Of a stretch of 64,000 bases of DNA, positions 17,668 to 26,240 are shown one piece after another. The notes under the pieces are model-generated. The model had not been told where the DNA came from and made no database searches. It saw nothing but the letters and a program-made list of their open reading frames with translations. Numbering within the stretch: the first letter of the stretch is position 1; every line of letters begins with the position of its first letter. Both the position numbers and the translations under genes were made by a program. The stretch is taken from positions 62,001 to 126,000 of the forward strand of contig NZ_CP006568.1 of the NCBI RefSeq assembly GCF_000517405.1, in the 5' to 3' direction. Source of the DNA: Candidatus Sodalis pierantonius str. SOPE (GTDB taxonomy: Bacteria; Pseudomonadota; Gammaproteobacteria; Enterobacterales; Enterobacteriaceae).

Positions 17668-18269
17668 GCCAGCATCTCCTCAACTTGCTTAACAGCGTCA
17701 GCCGTCATAACAACTTTGCCGAAGGCGATCAGGCTAACCGGGTCGATACCTTGGGCATCGCGTACGTCTACTTTGTAGAGGTTACGCGCGGCCAGGAACA
17801 GGTTTTCGTCCAGTTCGCCGGTAATGATCAGCACATCTTCCAACGCCATGTCTCTCAGTTTCTGTGACAGCAGCTTGGTTTTCGGCGCTTCGACAGAGAA
17901 CTGTTCAACAACGATCAAACGATCCTGACGTACCAGTTCAGACAGGATGCTTTTCAGCGCCCCGCGGTACATCTTCTTATTTACTTTCTGACTGTGATCC
18001 TGCGGCTTGGCGGCAAAGGTAACGCCACCAGAACGCCAGAGCGGGCTCTTAACGCTACCGGAACGCGCACGGCCGGTACCCTTCTGACGCCAGGGTTTTT
18101 TACCGGAACCGGTGACTTCGGCACGGGTCTTCTGACCACGGGTCCCCTGACGGGCACCTGCTGCGTAAGCCACAACAACCTGGTGGACCAGCGCTTCGTT
18201 GAAGTCACGCCCGAAGGTAGTTTCGGAAACAGTCAGCGCGCTTTGCGCGTCTTTCAATACCAATTCCAT
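17664..18269 (-). CDS. rplD: 50S ribosomal protein L4
   Basis: 201 residues starting MELVLKDAQSALTVSETTFGRDFNEALVHQVVVAY. The tunnel-lining extended loop is present (RQGTRGQKTRAEVTGSGKKPW). Besides its ribosomal role, L4 represses its own operon through the S10 leader at about 19290-19440. Confidence 0.98.
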   Translation of the reverse strand: MELVLKDAQSALTVSETTFGRDFNEALVHQVVVAYAAGARQGTRGQKTRAEVTGSGKKPWRQKGTGRARSGSVKSPLWRSGGVTFAAKPQDHSQKVNKKMYRGALKSILSELVRQDRLIVVEQFSVEAPKTKLLSQKLRDMALEDVLIITGELDENLFLAARNLYKVDVRDAQGIDPVSLIAFGKVVMTADAVKQVEEMLA

Positions 18270-18285
18270 TCCTATCTCCTCGACG

Positions 18286-18915
18286 TTACGCCTTGACAGC
18301 CGGTTTAACGATCAGGTCACCACCGGTTGCTCCCGGGACGGTGCCTTTGACCAGCAGCAGGTTGCGTTCTACGTCAACACGTACCACGTCCAGGCTCTGA
18401 ACGGTTACGCGCTCGTTGCCCAGCTGGCCTGCCATTTTCTTGCCCTTGAATACTTTGCCCGGAGTCTGGTTCTGACCGATAGAACCCGGAACGCGGTGGG
18501 ACAAGGAGTTACCGTGGGTAGCATCCTGGGTACGGAAATTCCAGCACTTTACAGTGCCGGCAAATCCTTTACCTTTGGAGGTACCAGTAACGTCGACTTT
18601 CTTAACATCAGCAAACAGTTCTACGGTGATGCTCTGGCCAACGATGACTTCTTCGCCGTCTTCGACGCGGAATTCCCACAGACCACGGCCGGCTTCAACG
18701 CCCACCTTCGCAAAATGACCGGCTTCCGGTTTGGTTACGCGGTTGGCTTTTTTGGTGCCGGCGGTAATCTGGATTGCGCGGTATCCGTCGTTTTCCAGAT
18801 CTTTAACCTGGGTCACGCGGTTTGCTTCGATTTCAATAACGGTGACGGGGATAGAAACGCCATCTTCGGTGAAGATGCGAGTCATGCCCACTTTACGTCC
18901 GATTAAACCCTTCAT
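18286..18915 (-). CDS. rplC: 50S ribosomal protein L3
   Basis: 209 residues starting MKGLIGRKVGMTRIFTEDGVSIPVTVIE. L3 is an assembly initiator whose long loop reaches the peptidyl-transferase centre; the loop motif HRVPGSIGQNQTPGKVFKGKKMAGQ, with the methylatable Gln, is intact. Confidence 0.98.
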   Translation of the reverse strand: MKGLIGRKVGMTRIFTEDGVSIPVTVIEIEANRVTQVKDLENDGYRAIQITAGTKKANRVTKPEAGHFAKVGVEAGRGLWEFRVEDGEEVIVGQSITVELFADVKKVDVTGTSKGKGFAGTVKCWNFRTQDATHGNSLSHRVPGSIGQNQTPGKVFKGKKMAGQLGNERVTVQSLDVVRVDVERNLLLVKGTVPGATGGDLIVKPAVKA

Positions 18916-18947
18916 TGTTTCAACCTCTCAATCGTTCAACGACCTGA

Positions 18948-19259
18948 TTAACCCAGGCTGATCTGCACGTCTACACCGGCAGCCAGGTCCAGACACATCA
19001 GAGCATCAACGGTTTTTTCGGTTGGCTCAACGATGTCAACCAGACGCTTATGAGTGCGGATTTCATACTGATCGCGCGCATCTTTGTTGACGTGCGGAGA
19101 GATCAGAATGGTAAAGCGCTCTTTGCGGGTCGGCAGCGGGATCGGACCACGTACCTGGGCACCGGTACGCTTGGCAGTCTCGACGATTTCCGCGGTTGAT
19201 TGATCGATCAGACGATGATCAAACGCTTTCAAACGGATACGGATTCTTTGGTTCTGCAT
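18948..19259 (-). CDS. rpsJ: 30S ribosomal protein S10 (NusE)
   Basis: First gene of the S10 operon, 103 residues starting MQNQRIRIRLKAFDHRLIDQSTAEIVETAKRTGAQV. S10 is also NusE, which with NusB supports transcription antitermination. The L4-controlled leader lies immediately upstream. Confidence 0.98.
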   Translation of the reverse strand: MQNQRIRIRLKAFDHRLIDQSTAEIVETAKRTGAQVRGPIPLPTRKERFTILISPHVNKDARDQYEIRTHKRLVDIVEPTEKTVDALMCLDLAAGVDVQISLG

Positions 19260-19289
19260 GAGATCAGAGCTCCAATTATTTATAAACGT

Positions 19290-19327
19290 AAAAAACTACT
19301 CCTCACGCCCATTTCGATTGATGGGCG
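19290..19327 (-). promoter_or_regulatory. S10 leader attenuator hairpin
   Basis: On the minus strand a stem CGCCCAT / ATGGGCG with an 8-base loop is followed by GAGGAGTAG and a run of six T, about 30 bases before the rpsJ start. In E. coli the equivalent hairpin is where L4 stimulates termination and blocks translation of the S10 operon. Confidence 0.75.
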
Positions 19328-19446
19328 AGTGTAATCATTCAGTGTTACCCCCCTATTGGGGATGTTGTTAGCTGGCTTACCGCCTGCGCGGACTCGACGA
19401 GCGGGTCGGCCTGTCATGGTAATATCTACACAAGACAAGCCCGTGC

Positions 19447-19474
19447 ATTATACGCAAATCTGTACAGGAAGCAA
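19447..19474 (-). promoter_or_regulatory. S10 operon promoter
   Basis: Minus strand: TTGCTT (19469-19474), a 16-base spacer and TATAAT (19447-19452), followed by a leader of about 180 bases to rpsJ, similar in length to that of E. coli. Confidence 0.75.
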
Positions 19475-19790
19475 GCGCGGGCGGTGAAAAGGGAGAAGCG
19501 CTGCGGCGGAAAAGGCCATGCTCGGCGCGGGCCGCACTAGGTTGATATTATGCGGATAGACAGTCGGGCGCAAAGTTCCTTCCTCTGGGCGTACGGTGGA
19601 AAGGTCTTGACGTTATGCGCCAAGCCTCTTGCCCCCAGCCGACGGTAAAGGAAAACGATGCCAGACAAGCGACGCTCTGTCCTGAACGGGCGGTAATGAG
19701 GAGGAGATAAGACGCCCTGCCCTGCGCAGCGGCGCGGGGTGCGGTGAAGCTGACACTGTCGCCCCGTGACATTGACCGTCGCGGCCCGGC
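19475..19790. other. Intergenic region, no recognisable gene
   Basis: Between the S10 promoter and the end of bfr. Open frames on the minus strand (for example from 19772) have no recognisable family and no ribosome-binding site. E. coli has gspO between rpsJ and bfr; nothing resembling it is left here. Confidence 0.5.
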
Positions 19791-20270
19791 TTACTGGGCG
19801 GCGTCTTTGAGCTGCGACTGCAGGTAGTTCTGGGTACCGATACGGGTGATAAGCGCCAGCTCGGTTTCCAGAAAATCAATATGCTCTTCTTCGTCGGTAA
19901 GGATTTCTATCATTAAGTCCCGCGACACGTAGTCGCGTATCGAATCGGCGTAGGCGATGCCTTCACGCAAATCCTGCGCGCCCTGCAATTCCAAATAGAG
20001 ATCGGAGCGCAGCATTTCTTCCACGTCCTCACCGATATTCAGACGGCCGAGGTCCTGCAGATTAGGCAGCCCCTCCAGGAAGAGAATACGTTCGATGTAG
20101 CGATCCGCGTGTTTCATTTCGTCAATGGATTCGTGGTATTCAACATCGTTGAGGCGCATCAGGCCCCAATTCTTGAACATCCGGGCATGCAGGAAATACT
20201 GATTGATAGCCACAAGCTCGTTGCCAAGCAGCTTGTTGAGATGGTTGATAATCTGGGCATCACCTTTCAT
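19791..20270 (-). CDS. bfr: Bacterioferritin
   Basis: Iron-storage protein forming a 24-subunit heme-containing shell, 159 residues. Ferroxidase ligands of the two half-sites are visible: E18 (GNELVAINQ), E51 and H54 (DEMKHAD), and the C-terminal EEEHIDFLETE. M52 in the same helix is the heme ligand. Starts MKGDAQIINHLNKLLGNEL after AGGACTTTGTC. Lies downstream of bfd in the same direction, as in E. coli. Intact, unlike many accessory genes here. Confidence 0.97.
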   Translation of the reverse strand: MKGDAQIINHLNKLLGNELVAINQYFLHARMFKNWGLMRLNDVEYHESIDEMKHADRYIERILFLEGLPNLQDLGRLNIGEDVEEMLRSDLYLELQGAQDLREGIAYADSIRDYVSRDLMIEILTDEEEHIDFLETELALITRIGTQNYLQSQLKDAAQ

Positions 20271-20344
20271 GACAAAGTCCTCCGTTGCGTATTATATCAG
20301 AATATAACCGCGACAGAGTAATGCAAAGGAATAACCTTACTTTT

Positions 20345-20539
20345 TTAAGCGATATTTTCCAACGGCGCAATGTGCTGTAGTTCATCCTCCATTATGCGGC
20401 GCGCGACGCAGACACATTTTCCGCATTGGGTACCCATCGGCACCAATCGTTTCAACTGCTGGAAAGTCTGGGGCTGGTGCAGCCTCACTGCGGCGCGTAT
20501 GGCTTTGTCGCTTACCGCATTACATAAACAAACATACAT
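20345..20539 (-). CDS. bfd: Bacterioferritin-associated ferredoxin
   Basis: 64-residue [2Fe-2S] protein that reduces bacterioferritin so that stored iron is released. The four cluster cysteines fit C4, C6, C39 and C42 (MYVCLCNAVSD; GTQCGKCVC). Ends PLENIA. Intact; bfd-bfr order as in E. coli. Confidence 0.96.
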   Translation of the reverse strand: MYVCLCNAVSDKAIRAAVRLHQPQTFQQLKRLVPMGTQCGKCVCVARRIMEDELQHIAPLENIA

Positions 20540-20574
20540 TGCTGGTACTCACTGGCTAATCTCATGCCAATTTA

Positions 20575-20593
20575 GATGAGAACGCGTGTCATT
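20575..20593 (-). promoter_or_regulatory. Possible Fur box upstream of bfd
   Basis: The minus strand reads AATGACACGCGTTCTCATC, an imperfect dyad that keeps TGA..A....T..TCA of the Fur consensus. It lies about 35 bases upstream of bfd, which is Fur-regulated in E. coli. The match is partial. Confidence 0.3.
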
Positions 20594-20806
20594 ACAATAT
20601 CGAAAGTATTGCTGTTTGCGTTTTGTTGATTAACCTGCTGATCTTAGTCCGCTTAATAGGACAATTTTTTTATAGGCATGACGCGATGAGTTTTCGCGCG
20701 GTTGTTCATGCCGCTGTGTTGTGCCCGCTGTGCGTCCTAAAAGCACGGAAATGAATATTAATAGTTAATCTGTACAGTTTATCCCTGTTCAGGCCATACT
20801 CTGCGT

Positions 20807-21248
20807 ATGACGAATCCTATTCCTACCGCTGAAGAAACCTCTTTAGCCGCGTTGGCCGGCGAGCTGCGTATTTCGCTGGGTAAACTGGTGCGGCGGCTGC
20901 GCGCCCAACGATTTCACCTCTGCGCAAAAATCGGTGTTGCTGCGGCTGGATCGTGATGGTCCCGCCACCGTTTCGGCGCTGGCACGGGCCGAAAGCGTGC
21001 GTCCGCAGTCTATGCGCAGCACGGTAGCGGCGCTGCAGGCGTTGGGAGCGGTCATGGGCGTTGCCGATCCTGTTGACGGCCGGCAAACGCTTATCACCTT
21101 GACGGATGCGTTTCGCCAACGCCTGGAGGCTCATCGCTCGGCGAAGAACGACTGGCTGCACGGCGCCCTGGAAAGGCAGCCGTCTGCCGCCGAACAGGCG
21201 CAGCTCGCCGCCGCGGTCAGGTTGCTGCAGCGGCTTGCCGATTATTGA
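20807..21248 (+). pseudogene. MarR-family transcriptional regulator, frameshifted
   Basis: Winged-helix regulator, expected about 147 residues. The first frame (ATG 20807) reads MTNPIPTAEETSLAALAGELRISLGKLVRRLRAQ, then continues in a different frame as DFTSAQKSVLLRLDRDGPATVSALARAESVRPQSMRSTVAALQALG, which includes the recognition-helix region, followed by the wing (VADPVDGRQTLITLT). The shift is one base near 20905 (GCGCCCAACG). It probably regulated the membrane protein and MFS genes that follow, both also broken. Confidence 0.8.
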
Positions 21249-21394
21249 CCCGGTCTTAGCCAGCTTGAAGCGAAAATGGTAGTGACGCCCGTTAAAGCGT
21301 GCACCTACCCTATAGGTGTTGCCTTTCCGCGGCCGGCTAAACCGATTTGAAGCAAACTCGCATCCAACCTTGGCGATCCGAAAGGAGGTTTCTG

Positions 21395-21729
21395 ATGTGG
21401 CATTATTGGTTTTCCTGGTTCGCTGGCGGGCTTTTGCTTACCAATGCGGTGCCCCACCTCTGCGGCGGTTTTTTAATGGGCCGCGCGTTTCCTACTCCCT
21501 TTGCCAAACCAAGAGGGCGCGGACTTTCTTCCGCGCCGGTCAACGTACTTTGGGGGTGCGTTAACCTGGTTCTCGGTAATGTGTTTCTGTGCCGTATTGG
21601 CGATTTCGACATCCGTATTACCTTACCGCCGCCGCCGCCGCTATCGGGCTCGGCATTCTGACGATGGGGCTGTTTCTGGCTATGCATTTCGGCCGCCTGC
21701 AGGGCGCGAATCCGGCTCAACGGCGATGA
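21395..21729 (+). pseudogene. Small membrane protein, frameshifted
   Basis: Preceded by a strong ribosome-binding site (AAAGGAGG). Starts MWHYWFSWFAGGLLLTNAVPHLCGGFLMGRAFPTPFAKP, with two hydrophobic segments. A frame change near 21608 is needed to reach HPYYLTAAAAAIGLGILTMGLFLAMHFGRLQGANPAQRR and the stop at 21727. That stop overlaps the MFS start (ATGA at 21726), supporting the corrected frame. Conserved small membrane proteins of this kind occur between marR-type and MFS genes; function unknown. Confidence 0.6.
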
Positions 21730-22899
21730 ATCCCCCGACAAGCGGGATTTTCCGTTCGCTGCGGCTCTACAATTATCGCTTGTGGGCCGCCGGCGCCCTG
21801 ATTTCCAATCTGGGCACCTGGATGCAGAACACCGGGGAAGACTGATTAGTGCTGACCCAGCTCACGCAGCATAACGCCTCGGCCGTGGGCACGGTCATGG
21901 CGTTACAATTTGGTCCGCAGCTGCTGCTGTTACCCTGGACCGGTTTTGCGGCCGACCATTTCAATCAGCGTCGACTTCTGCTCGCCACCCAGGCGTCGAT
22001 GGGCGTACTTGCGCTGGTACTGGGCGCACTTATCCTTTTCGGCGTCGTTCAACTCTGGCAGGTTTATCTCTTCGTGTTATTGTTCGGCTGCGCGGCGGCG
22101 TTCGACGCCCCCGTGCGGCAAACCTTCGTCGCGGAAATGGTGGGTGATGCGGATTTGCCCAATGCCGTCGCACTTAATTCAACCCTGTATAACGGCGTAC
22201 GCCTGGTCGGACCGGCCATCGCCGGCGTCATTATTGCCTCGGTCGGCACCGGCTGGGCTTTTCTGCTTAACGGCGTCTCTTTCCTGGCGGTGCTGGTGTC
22301 CTTATCGTTCCTGCGTGTCGCCGATCTGCAGGCGAATGCGCGTGCGCGTCGCACCCGAGGCAGTTTGACGGAAGGGTTTCGCTATGTCGCGTCCCGTCCG
22401 GATTTGAAAGTCATCCTGGTCATGTTGTTACTTATCGGCACCTTTGGACTGAATTTTCCTATCTTCATATCCACGATGGCCGTTAACGTGTTCCATACCG
22501 ACGCCCGCGGTTTTGGTCTGTTGTCCTCAATTATGGCTATCGGTACCTTATCGGGCGCCTTGCTTGCCGCCGGCGGCGGCGCGGTATTTGGATTAGGCTG
22601 TTTACTGGCCGCCGTCGCGCCGGGCTATTAGCTTTTCGCGGGGGCGCTTATCATTATCGGCGTCGCCGCCCTGACGTTTACCAATGCTACCAATAGCCTG
22701 ATGCAGCTTACCACCGAACCGGCCATGCGCGGGCGGGTGATGGCGCTGCGTTTGGGCATTGCTTTGGGTGGAGCGCCTATCGGCGCACCTATTGTCGGTG
22801 GCGTGGCCGACCATTTCGGTCCGCGCTGGGCGCTTGGCCTAGGCGCAGCGGCGGGATTTGCCGCGGCCATGGTGGCCTTATACGCTTTTAGGTGGCGAG
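21726..22899 (+). pseudogene. MFS efflux transporter, several disabling mutations, truncated by IS21
   Basis: Major facilitator, drug-efflux type: starts MNPPTSGIFRSLRLYNYRLWAAGALISNLGTWMQNT. It carries an in-frame TGA at 21843 (QNTGED*LVLTQ, where Trp is expected), an in-frame TAG at 22629 (PGY*LFAG, again at a Trp), and an apparent internal loss around 22575 (AAGGGAVFGLG). The last part reads IIIGVAALTFTNATNSLMQLTTEPAMRGRVMALR, the conserved second-half motif. The 3' end is cut by IS21 copy 1. The two Trp-to-stop changes are G-to-A type, as expected in symbiont decay. Confidence 0.85.
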
Positions 22900-23044
22900 T
22901 GCTGGTTCCGGTCACATCCGATCACTGATTCCGATTTCACCCGATCACTGATTCCGGTCGCCCGATCAGCGATTCCAATTCTGTCCGATCGCTCATCTTC
23001 TGTTCCGCCATACTCTGGAGATTTTTAGCTTCCGGGGGCATGGC

Positions 23045-24579
23045 ATGGCACGTAAAAAGAAGAAAGCGAGAACGGAAATGTGCATCTATATTAATGTTTT
23101 ACGTATGAAATTCGAGCAGCGTCGCTCGAATCGCACTATCGCAGCAGCGCTCGGCATAGGCTGTACTACCGTGCACGATATCCTCGGCCGATTCACGGTA
23201 GCTAACCTGGTCTAACTGTCCCCCGTCGACCTCGACCGCCTGCTCTATCCCGGCAAATCCGGAAAAGTTATCAATACCTTACCCAGCTGGCTTGATATCG
23301 ATACCGAGTTAAGCCGCAAGGGCATGACCAAGCAGCTGCTCTGGATGGAATATCAGTCCGCCGTGGGCGGTGATGCCCTCGGTTACTCACAGTTTTGTGC
23401 ACTGTTCCGTGACTGGAAAAAGAAGCAGCGGCGTTCCATGCGCATGGAGCACAAGGCTGGCGAAAGCTCTTCATCGACTTCTGTGGCCCCACCGTACCTA
23501 TCGTCAACCCTGCGACCGGTAGCGTACGCCAGGTCGCTATCTTCGTCGCTGCCATGGGCGTGTCAGGCTATGCGTATATCGAAGCCTGTGAAGGCCAGGA
23601 CATGGCATCGTGGCTCAACGCCAATAGCCGCTGCCTGCACTTCATGGGTGGGGTTCCGGAGCTGATGATACCTGATAATCTGCGCAGCGCTGTCAGCACC
23701 CCTGACCGCTATGAGCCGGTCATAAACCAGAGCTACCAGGCGCTGGCAAATCACTATGAGACAGTGGTGCTACCGGCGCGCCCGAGAAAACCGAAAGACA
23801 AGGCGAAGGCAGAATCAACTGTGCAGCTGGTAGAACGCTGGATTTTGGCCCGGTTGCGTAAACGTAGGTTCTACTCGCTGGCCGAACTCAACCAGGTGAT
23901 ACAAGAACTCAATCATGAGTTGAATCTGTGCCCGATGCGTCATTACGGCGGACAAAGTCGCCTTGAACGCTTCGAGCAGCTGGACAAACCGGCTCTTGGG
24001 CCTCTACCGCCCACACAATGGGAATACAGTGAGTATCTCGTTGCCCGAGTGGGACCTGATTACCACATAGACTACGGCAAAAACTGCTACTCGGTGCCGC
24101 ATCCGCTGGTTGGCGAGCGCGTTGACGTCATCGCCACCCAACGGCTGGTGCAAATTCACCATAAGGGCGCCTGCGTGGCTACGCACCCTCGCAGCGATAA
24201 CGCCTATAGGCACACGACTCAGGCGACGCACATGCCGGCTAACCATAAGGGGCAGAGTCAGTGGACGCCGGAAAGGCTGTGCAGTTGGGCGCTGTCGGTG
24301 GGTGTGCACACACTGAAAGTGGTCGAGTCCATCCAAGAGAGCAAAGCCCATCCGGAGCAGGCTTACCGCTCCGTGCTGGGGCTACTCAATCTGCAACGGC
24401 GCTATGAGACGACGCGACTGGAGAAGGCCTGCGCGCTGGCGTTGGAGAAAGGGTGCATTAACCGCTCTTTCATAGCCAACGTATTGAAACACGGTCGTGA
24501 AAGTGAGGTCACCCAGGACGGAGCCGGCGTATCAATGCTGGTTCACGAAAACCTCCGAGGTCCGGACAGTTATCACTAA
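23045..24579 (+). pseudogene. istA: IS21 transposase IstA, copy 1, disabled
   Basis: Starts MARKKKKARTEMCIYINVLRMKFEQRRSNRTIAAALGIG. Compared with copy 2 it lacks 15 bases at about 23215, which creates a stop (LV* before LSPVDL), and it has one A missing near 23464 (GCGAAAGCT versus GCGAAAAGCT). The rest (from about 23554) continues as the rve-type catalytic core and C-terminus, ending VHENLRGPDSYH. Not functional as it stands. Confidence 0.88.
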
Positions 24580-24590
24580 GGAGAATAAAT

Positions 24591-25036
24591 ATGGATACAC
24601 TGTTAATGGCTCTGCGAGAGCTGAAGTTGTCGGCAATGGTCCAGGCGTTGGAGACGCAACTCGAACTCCCGGGGAGTTATGGGGAGCTGGGGTTCGAGGA
24701 GCGGTTGTCGCTGATGGTAGAAGCGGAAAATTTGCATAGAAAAAATAACCACATATGCCATCTGCGACGGCAATCGCAAATGCGCTTGCAGGCAAAACCG
24801 GAAGATATCCGCTATATCCCTAGCCGAGGAGTGACACCGGAACAGATGCGAGATCTGCTAGGGGGACAATATCTGAAATATCAGAAAAGCATACTCATCA
24901 CGGGGCCGACAGGTACGGGCAAAACCTGGCTCAGTTGTGCGCTTGGTGAGCAGGCATGCCGGCAGCAATATAGCGTGCGTTACTGGCGAGTGGGTCGGTT
25001 GCTGGCCCATCTTCACCAGTGGCAGGTAGACGGGAC
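24591..25036 (+). pseudogene. istB: IS21 helper ATPase IstB, copy 1, truncated
   Basis: DnaC-like ATPase starting MDTLLMALRELKLSAMVQAL. Walker A is GPTGTGKTW at about residue 104. The frame is cut after GRLLAHLHQWQVDGT, where copy 2 continues YLKQLKQLEKIELLILDD (Walker B). The ORF runs on to 25151 through foreign sequence (GWQSFLDSQGERW), which is not IstB. Confidence 0.88.
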
Positions 25037-25190
25037 TGTGGGGTGGCAATCATTTCTGGACTCTCAAGGGGAACGATGGATTAGCCGGAAGCCCTTTACT
25101 GACGCTGCTTACAGCGATTTTAAGAATTCTGGACTCGTCGCAAAAAAATGAGCAGAAAATGAGTTTTTTGCACTATATTCTGGACTGGAT
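25037..25190 (+). repeat. Mu-like left end with three TTCTGGACT repeats
   Basis: The end begins TGTGGGGTGGCAATC. The 9-mer TTCTGGACT occurs at 25054-25062, 25127-25135 and 25178-25186, all in the same orientation, about 18, 91 and 142 bases from the end. This resembles the L1-L2-L3 arrangement of transposase sites at Mu attL. The role as transposase sites is inference. Confidence 0.55.
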
Positions 25191-25281
25191 TGGTCGTGGT
25201 TTGAGTAAGTTTTAAAGCCGTTTAAACAATTTTTGATTAACGATTTCGTTGCTAAATATAAACAGAGAATTTATAGTTTTG

Positions 25282-25833
25282 TTAAACGGCCCTTTTGCGC
25301 TCGCTTGCTAGGCTATCTTCTGATGCTACTTCACCCTCCTCACTAGCCCCCTTTTTGATTTGGTCATAAAGCCGCATAAGACGCTCTTTTTCTTCCTGAG
25401 AGAGTAGAAGTAGGGCGTTATCTACGGAGTCAATACGTGATGATGAAAGCAATATTCCTTTGGCTCCTTCTTTATGGATAAGACGGATTAGTGATTCTAT
25501 ATCCTGACGATCAAGAGACTCATAAATCATTAGCCATGTATGTTTTAAGTTGTCATGCTCTTGTGTTTTTGAACTACTTTTAGCTCCATGATCTTTATTT
25601 AGCCCTGACGCGAGCCACTCAAGACTAACATTCTCAGCTTCAGCTATCGACAAAACTACCTTTAACGCTGGCTCAGTGCCTTTATGTAAGTAGTTATTTA
25701 TTGTTGATGCAGGTAGCCCCCAAGCCTTAGCTGCTGAACGAATACTTCTTCCGCCAATAAGCATTTCAAGACGCTCTCTGAAGCTTTCTTTTCCCTCCCA
25801 GCCAAAAGCAAATTTATTTTCTTTTGTACCCAT
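25282..25833 (-). CDS. Phage repressor-like helix-turn-helix protein
   Basis: 183 residues. The N-terminal third is a HTH domain (RERLEMLIGGRSIRSAAKAWGLPASTINNYLHKG) followed by ALKVVLSIAEAENVSLEWLASG, a pattern seen in repressors of Mu-like and lambdoid phages. The C-terminal part is helical and charged (LSQEEKERLMRLYDQIKKG); there is no S24 peptidase domain, so control by RecA cleavage is unlikely. Divergent from ner across an AT-rich operator-size gap. Probably the immunity repressor. Confidence 0.7.
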   Translation of the reverse strand: MGTKENKFAFGWEGKESFRERLEMLIGGRSIRSAAKAWGLPASTINNYLHKGTEPALKVVLSIAEAENVSLEWLASGLNKDHGAKSSSKTQEHDNLKHTWLMIYESLDRQDIESLIRLIHKEGAKGILLSSSRIDSVDNALLLLSQEEKERLMRLYDQIKKGASEEGEVASEDSLASERKRAV

Positions 25834-26001
25834 TTTTCTATTCCATGTAACATTTTGAATTATAAAGTAAAAACAAGATCTCGCTAAAAAAAGAAAATAA
25901 AGAGCTATTTTTGCTTTATTTGGGTTATTTTTAGAGCAATACTTGTCGATAGGAGTAAGCCTTATGACTTACCCGCATGGTTAACTTTTTAGGGTAATCG
26001 A
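25834..26001. promoter_or_regulatory. AT-rich divergent control region between repressor and ner
   Basis: 168 bases, very AT-rich, with related A/T tracts on both strands (CGCTAAAAAAAG near 25884 and TTATTTTTAGAGC near 25927). By position this should hold the early and repressor promoters and the operators; exact boxes are not clear by eye. Confidence 0.4.
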
Positions 26002-26238
26002 ATGATAGATAGAAATGAAGTGAATCATCGTGACTGGCACCGGATTGATATCGTGGCCTCCCTGCACAAGAAGGGGATCACCATGCAAGATCTTTCCCGC
26101 GGCTCGGGGCTGGCGTCCAGCACGTTAAAAAACGCGCTGTATCGTCCCTATCCCAAAGGTGAACGCATTATCGCTAATGCACTCAATGTGGATCCGGCCA
26201 GCATTTGGCCGAGTCGTTATATGATCAAGGTGTCGTAA
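26002..26238 (+). CDS. ner: Ner-like (Nlp/SfsB family) DNA-binding protein
   Basis: 78 residues: RDWHRIDIVASLHKKGITMQDLSRGSGLASSTLKNALYRPYPKGERIIANALNVDPASIWPSRY, the conserved Ner fold ending in the IWPSRY motif. In Mu, Ner down-regulates the early and repressor promoters. It stops two bases before the transposase ATG. Confidence 0.9.
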   Translation: MIDRNEVNHRDWHRIDIVASLHKKGITMQDLSRGSGLASSTLKNALYRPYPKGERIIANALNVDPASIWPSRYMIKVS

Positions 26239-26240
26239 TT

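Larger units (their letters stand above)
22900..25036 (+). mobile_element. IS21-family element, copy 1, truncated in istB by a Mu-like prophage
   Basis: The left end begins TGCTGGTTCCGGTCACATCC, with repeated CCGATCA-type motifs to about 23000 that match the start of copy 2 at 42093. Homology to copy 2 runs to GACGGGAC at 25036, then stops inside istB. The sequence from there (TGTGGGG) is the putative left end of a Mu-like phage. The remaining 3' part of the IS is not elsewhere in the window. Confidence 0.85.

Noticed and set aside
21840..21848. Selenocysteine or recoded TGA in the MFS gene
   Set aside because: No SECIS-like hairpin was seen and the same gene has a second stop (TAG) and an internal deletion, so it is a plain pseudogene.
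22905..23000. CRISPR-like short repeats (CCGATCACTGATTCCG units)
   Set aside because: The units are irregularly spaced and reappear at 42100-42210 and, inverted, at 44600-44690. They are the terminal multiple repeats of the IS21 element.
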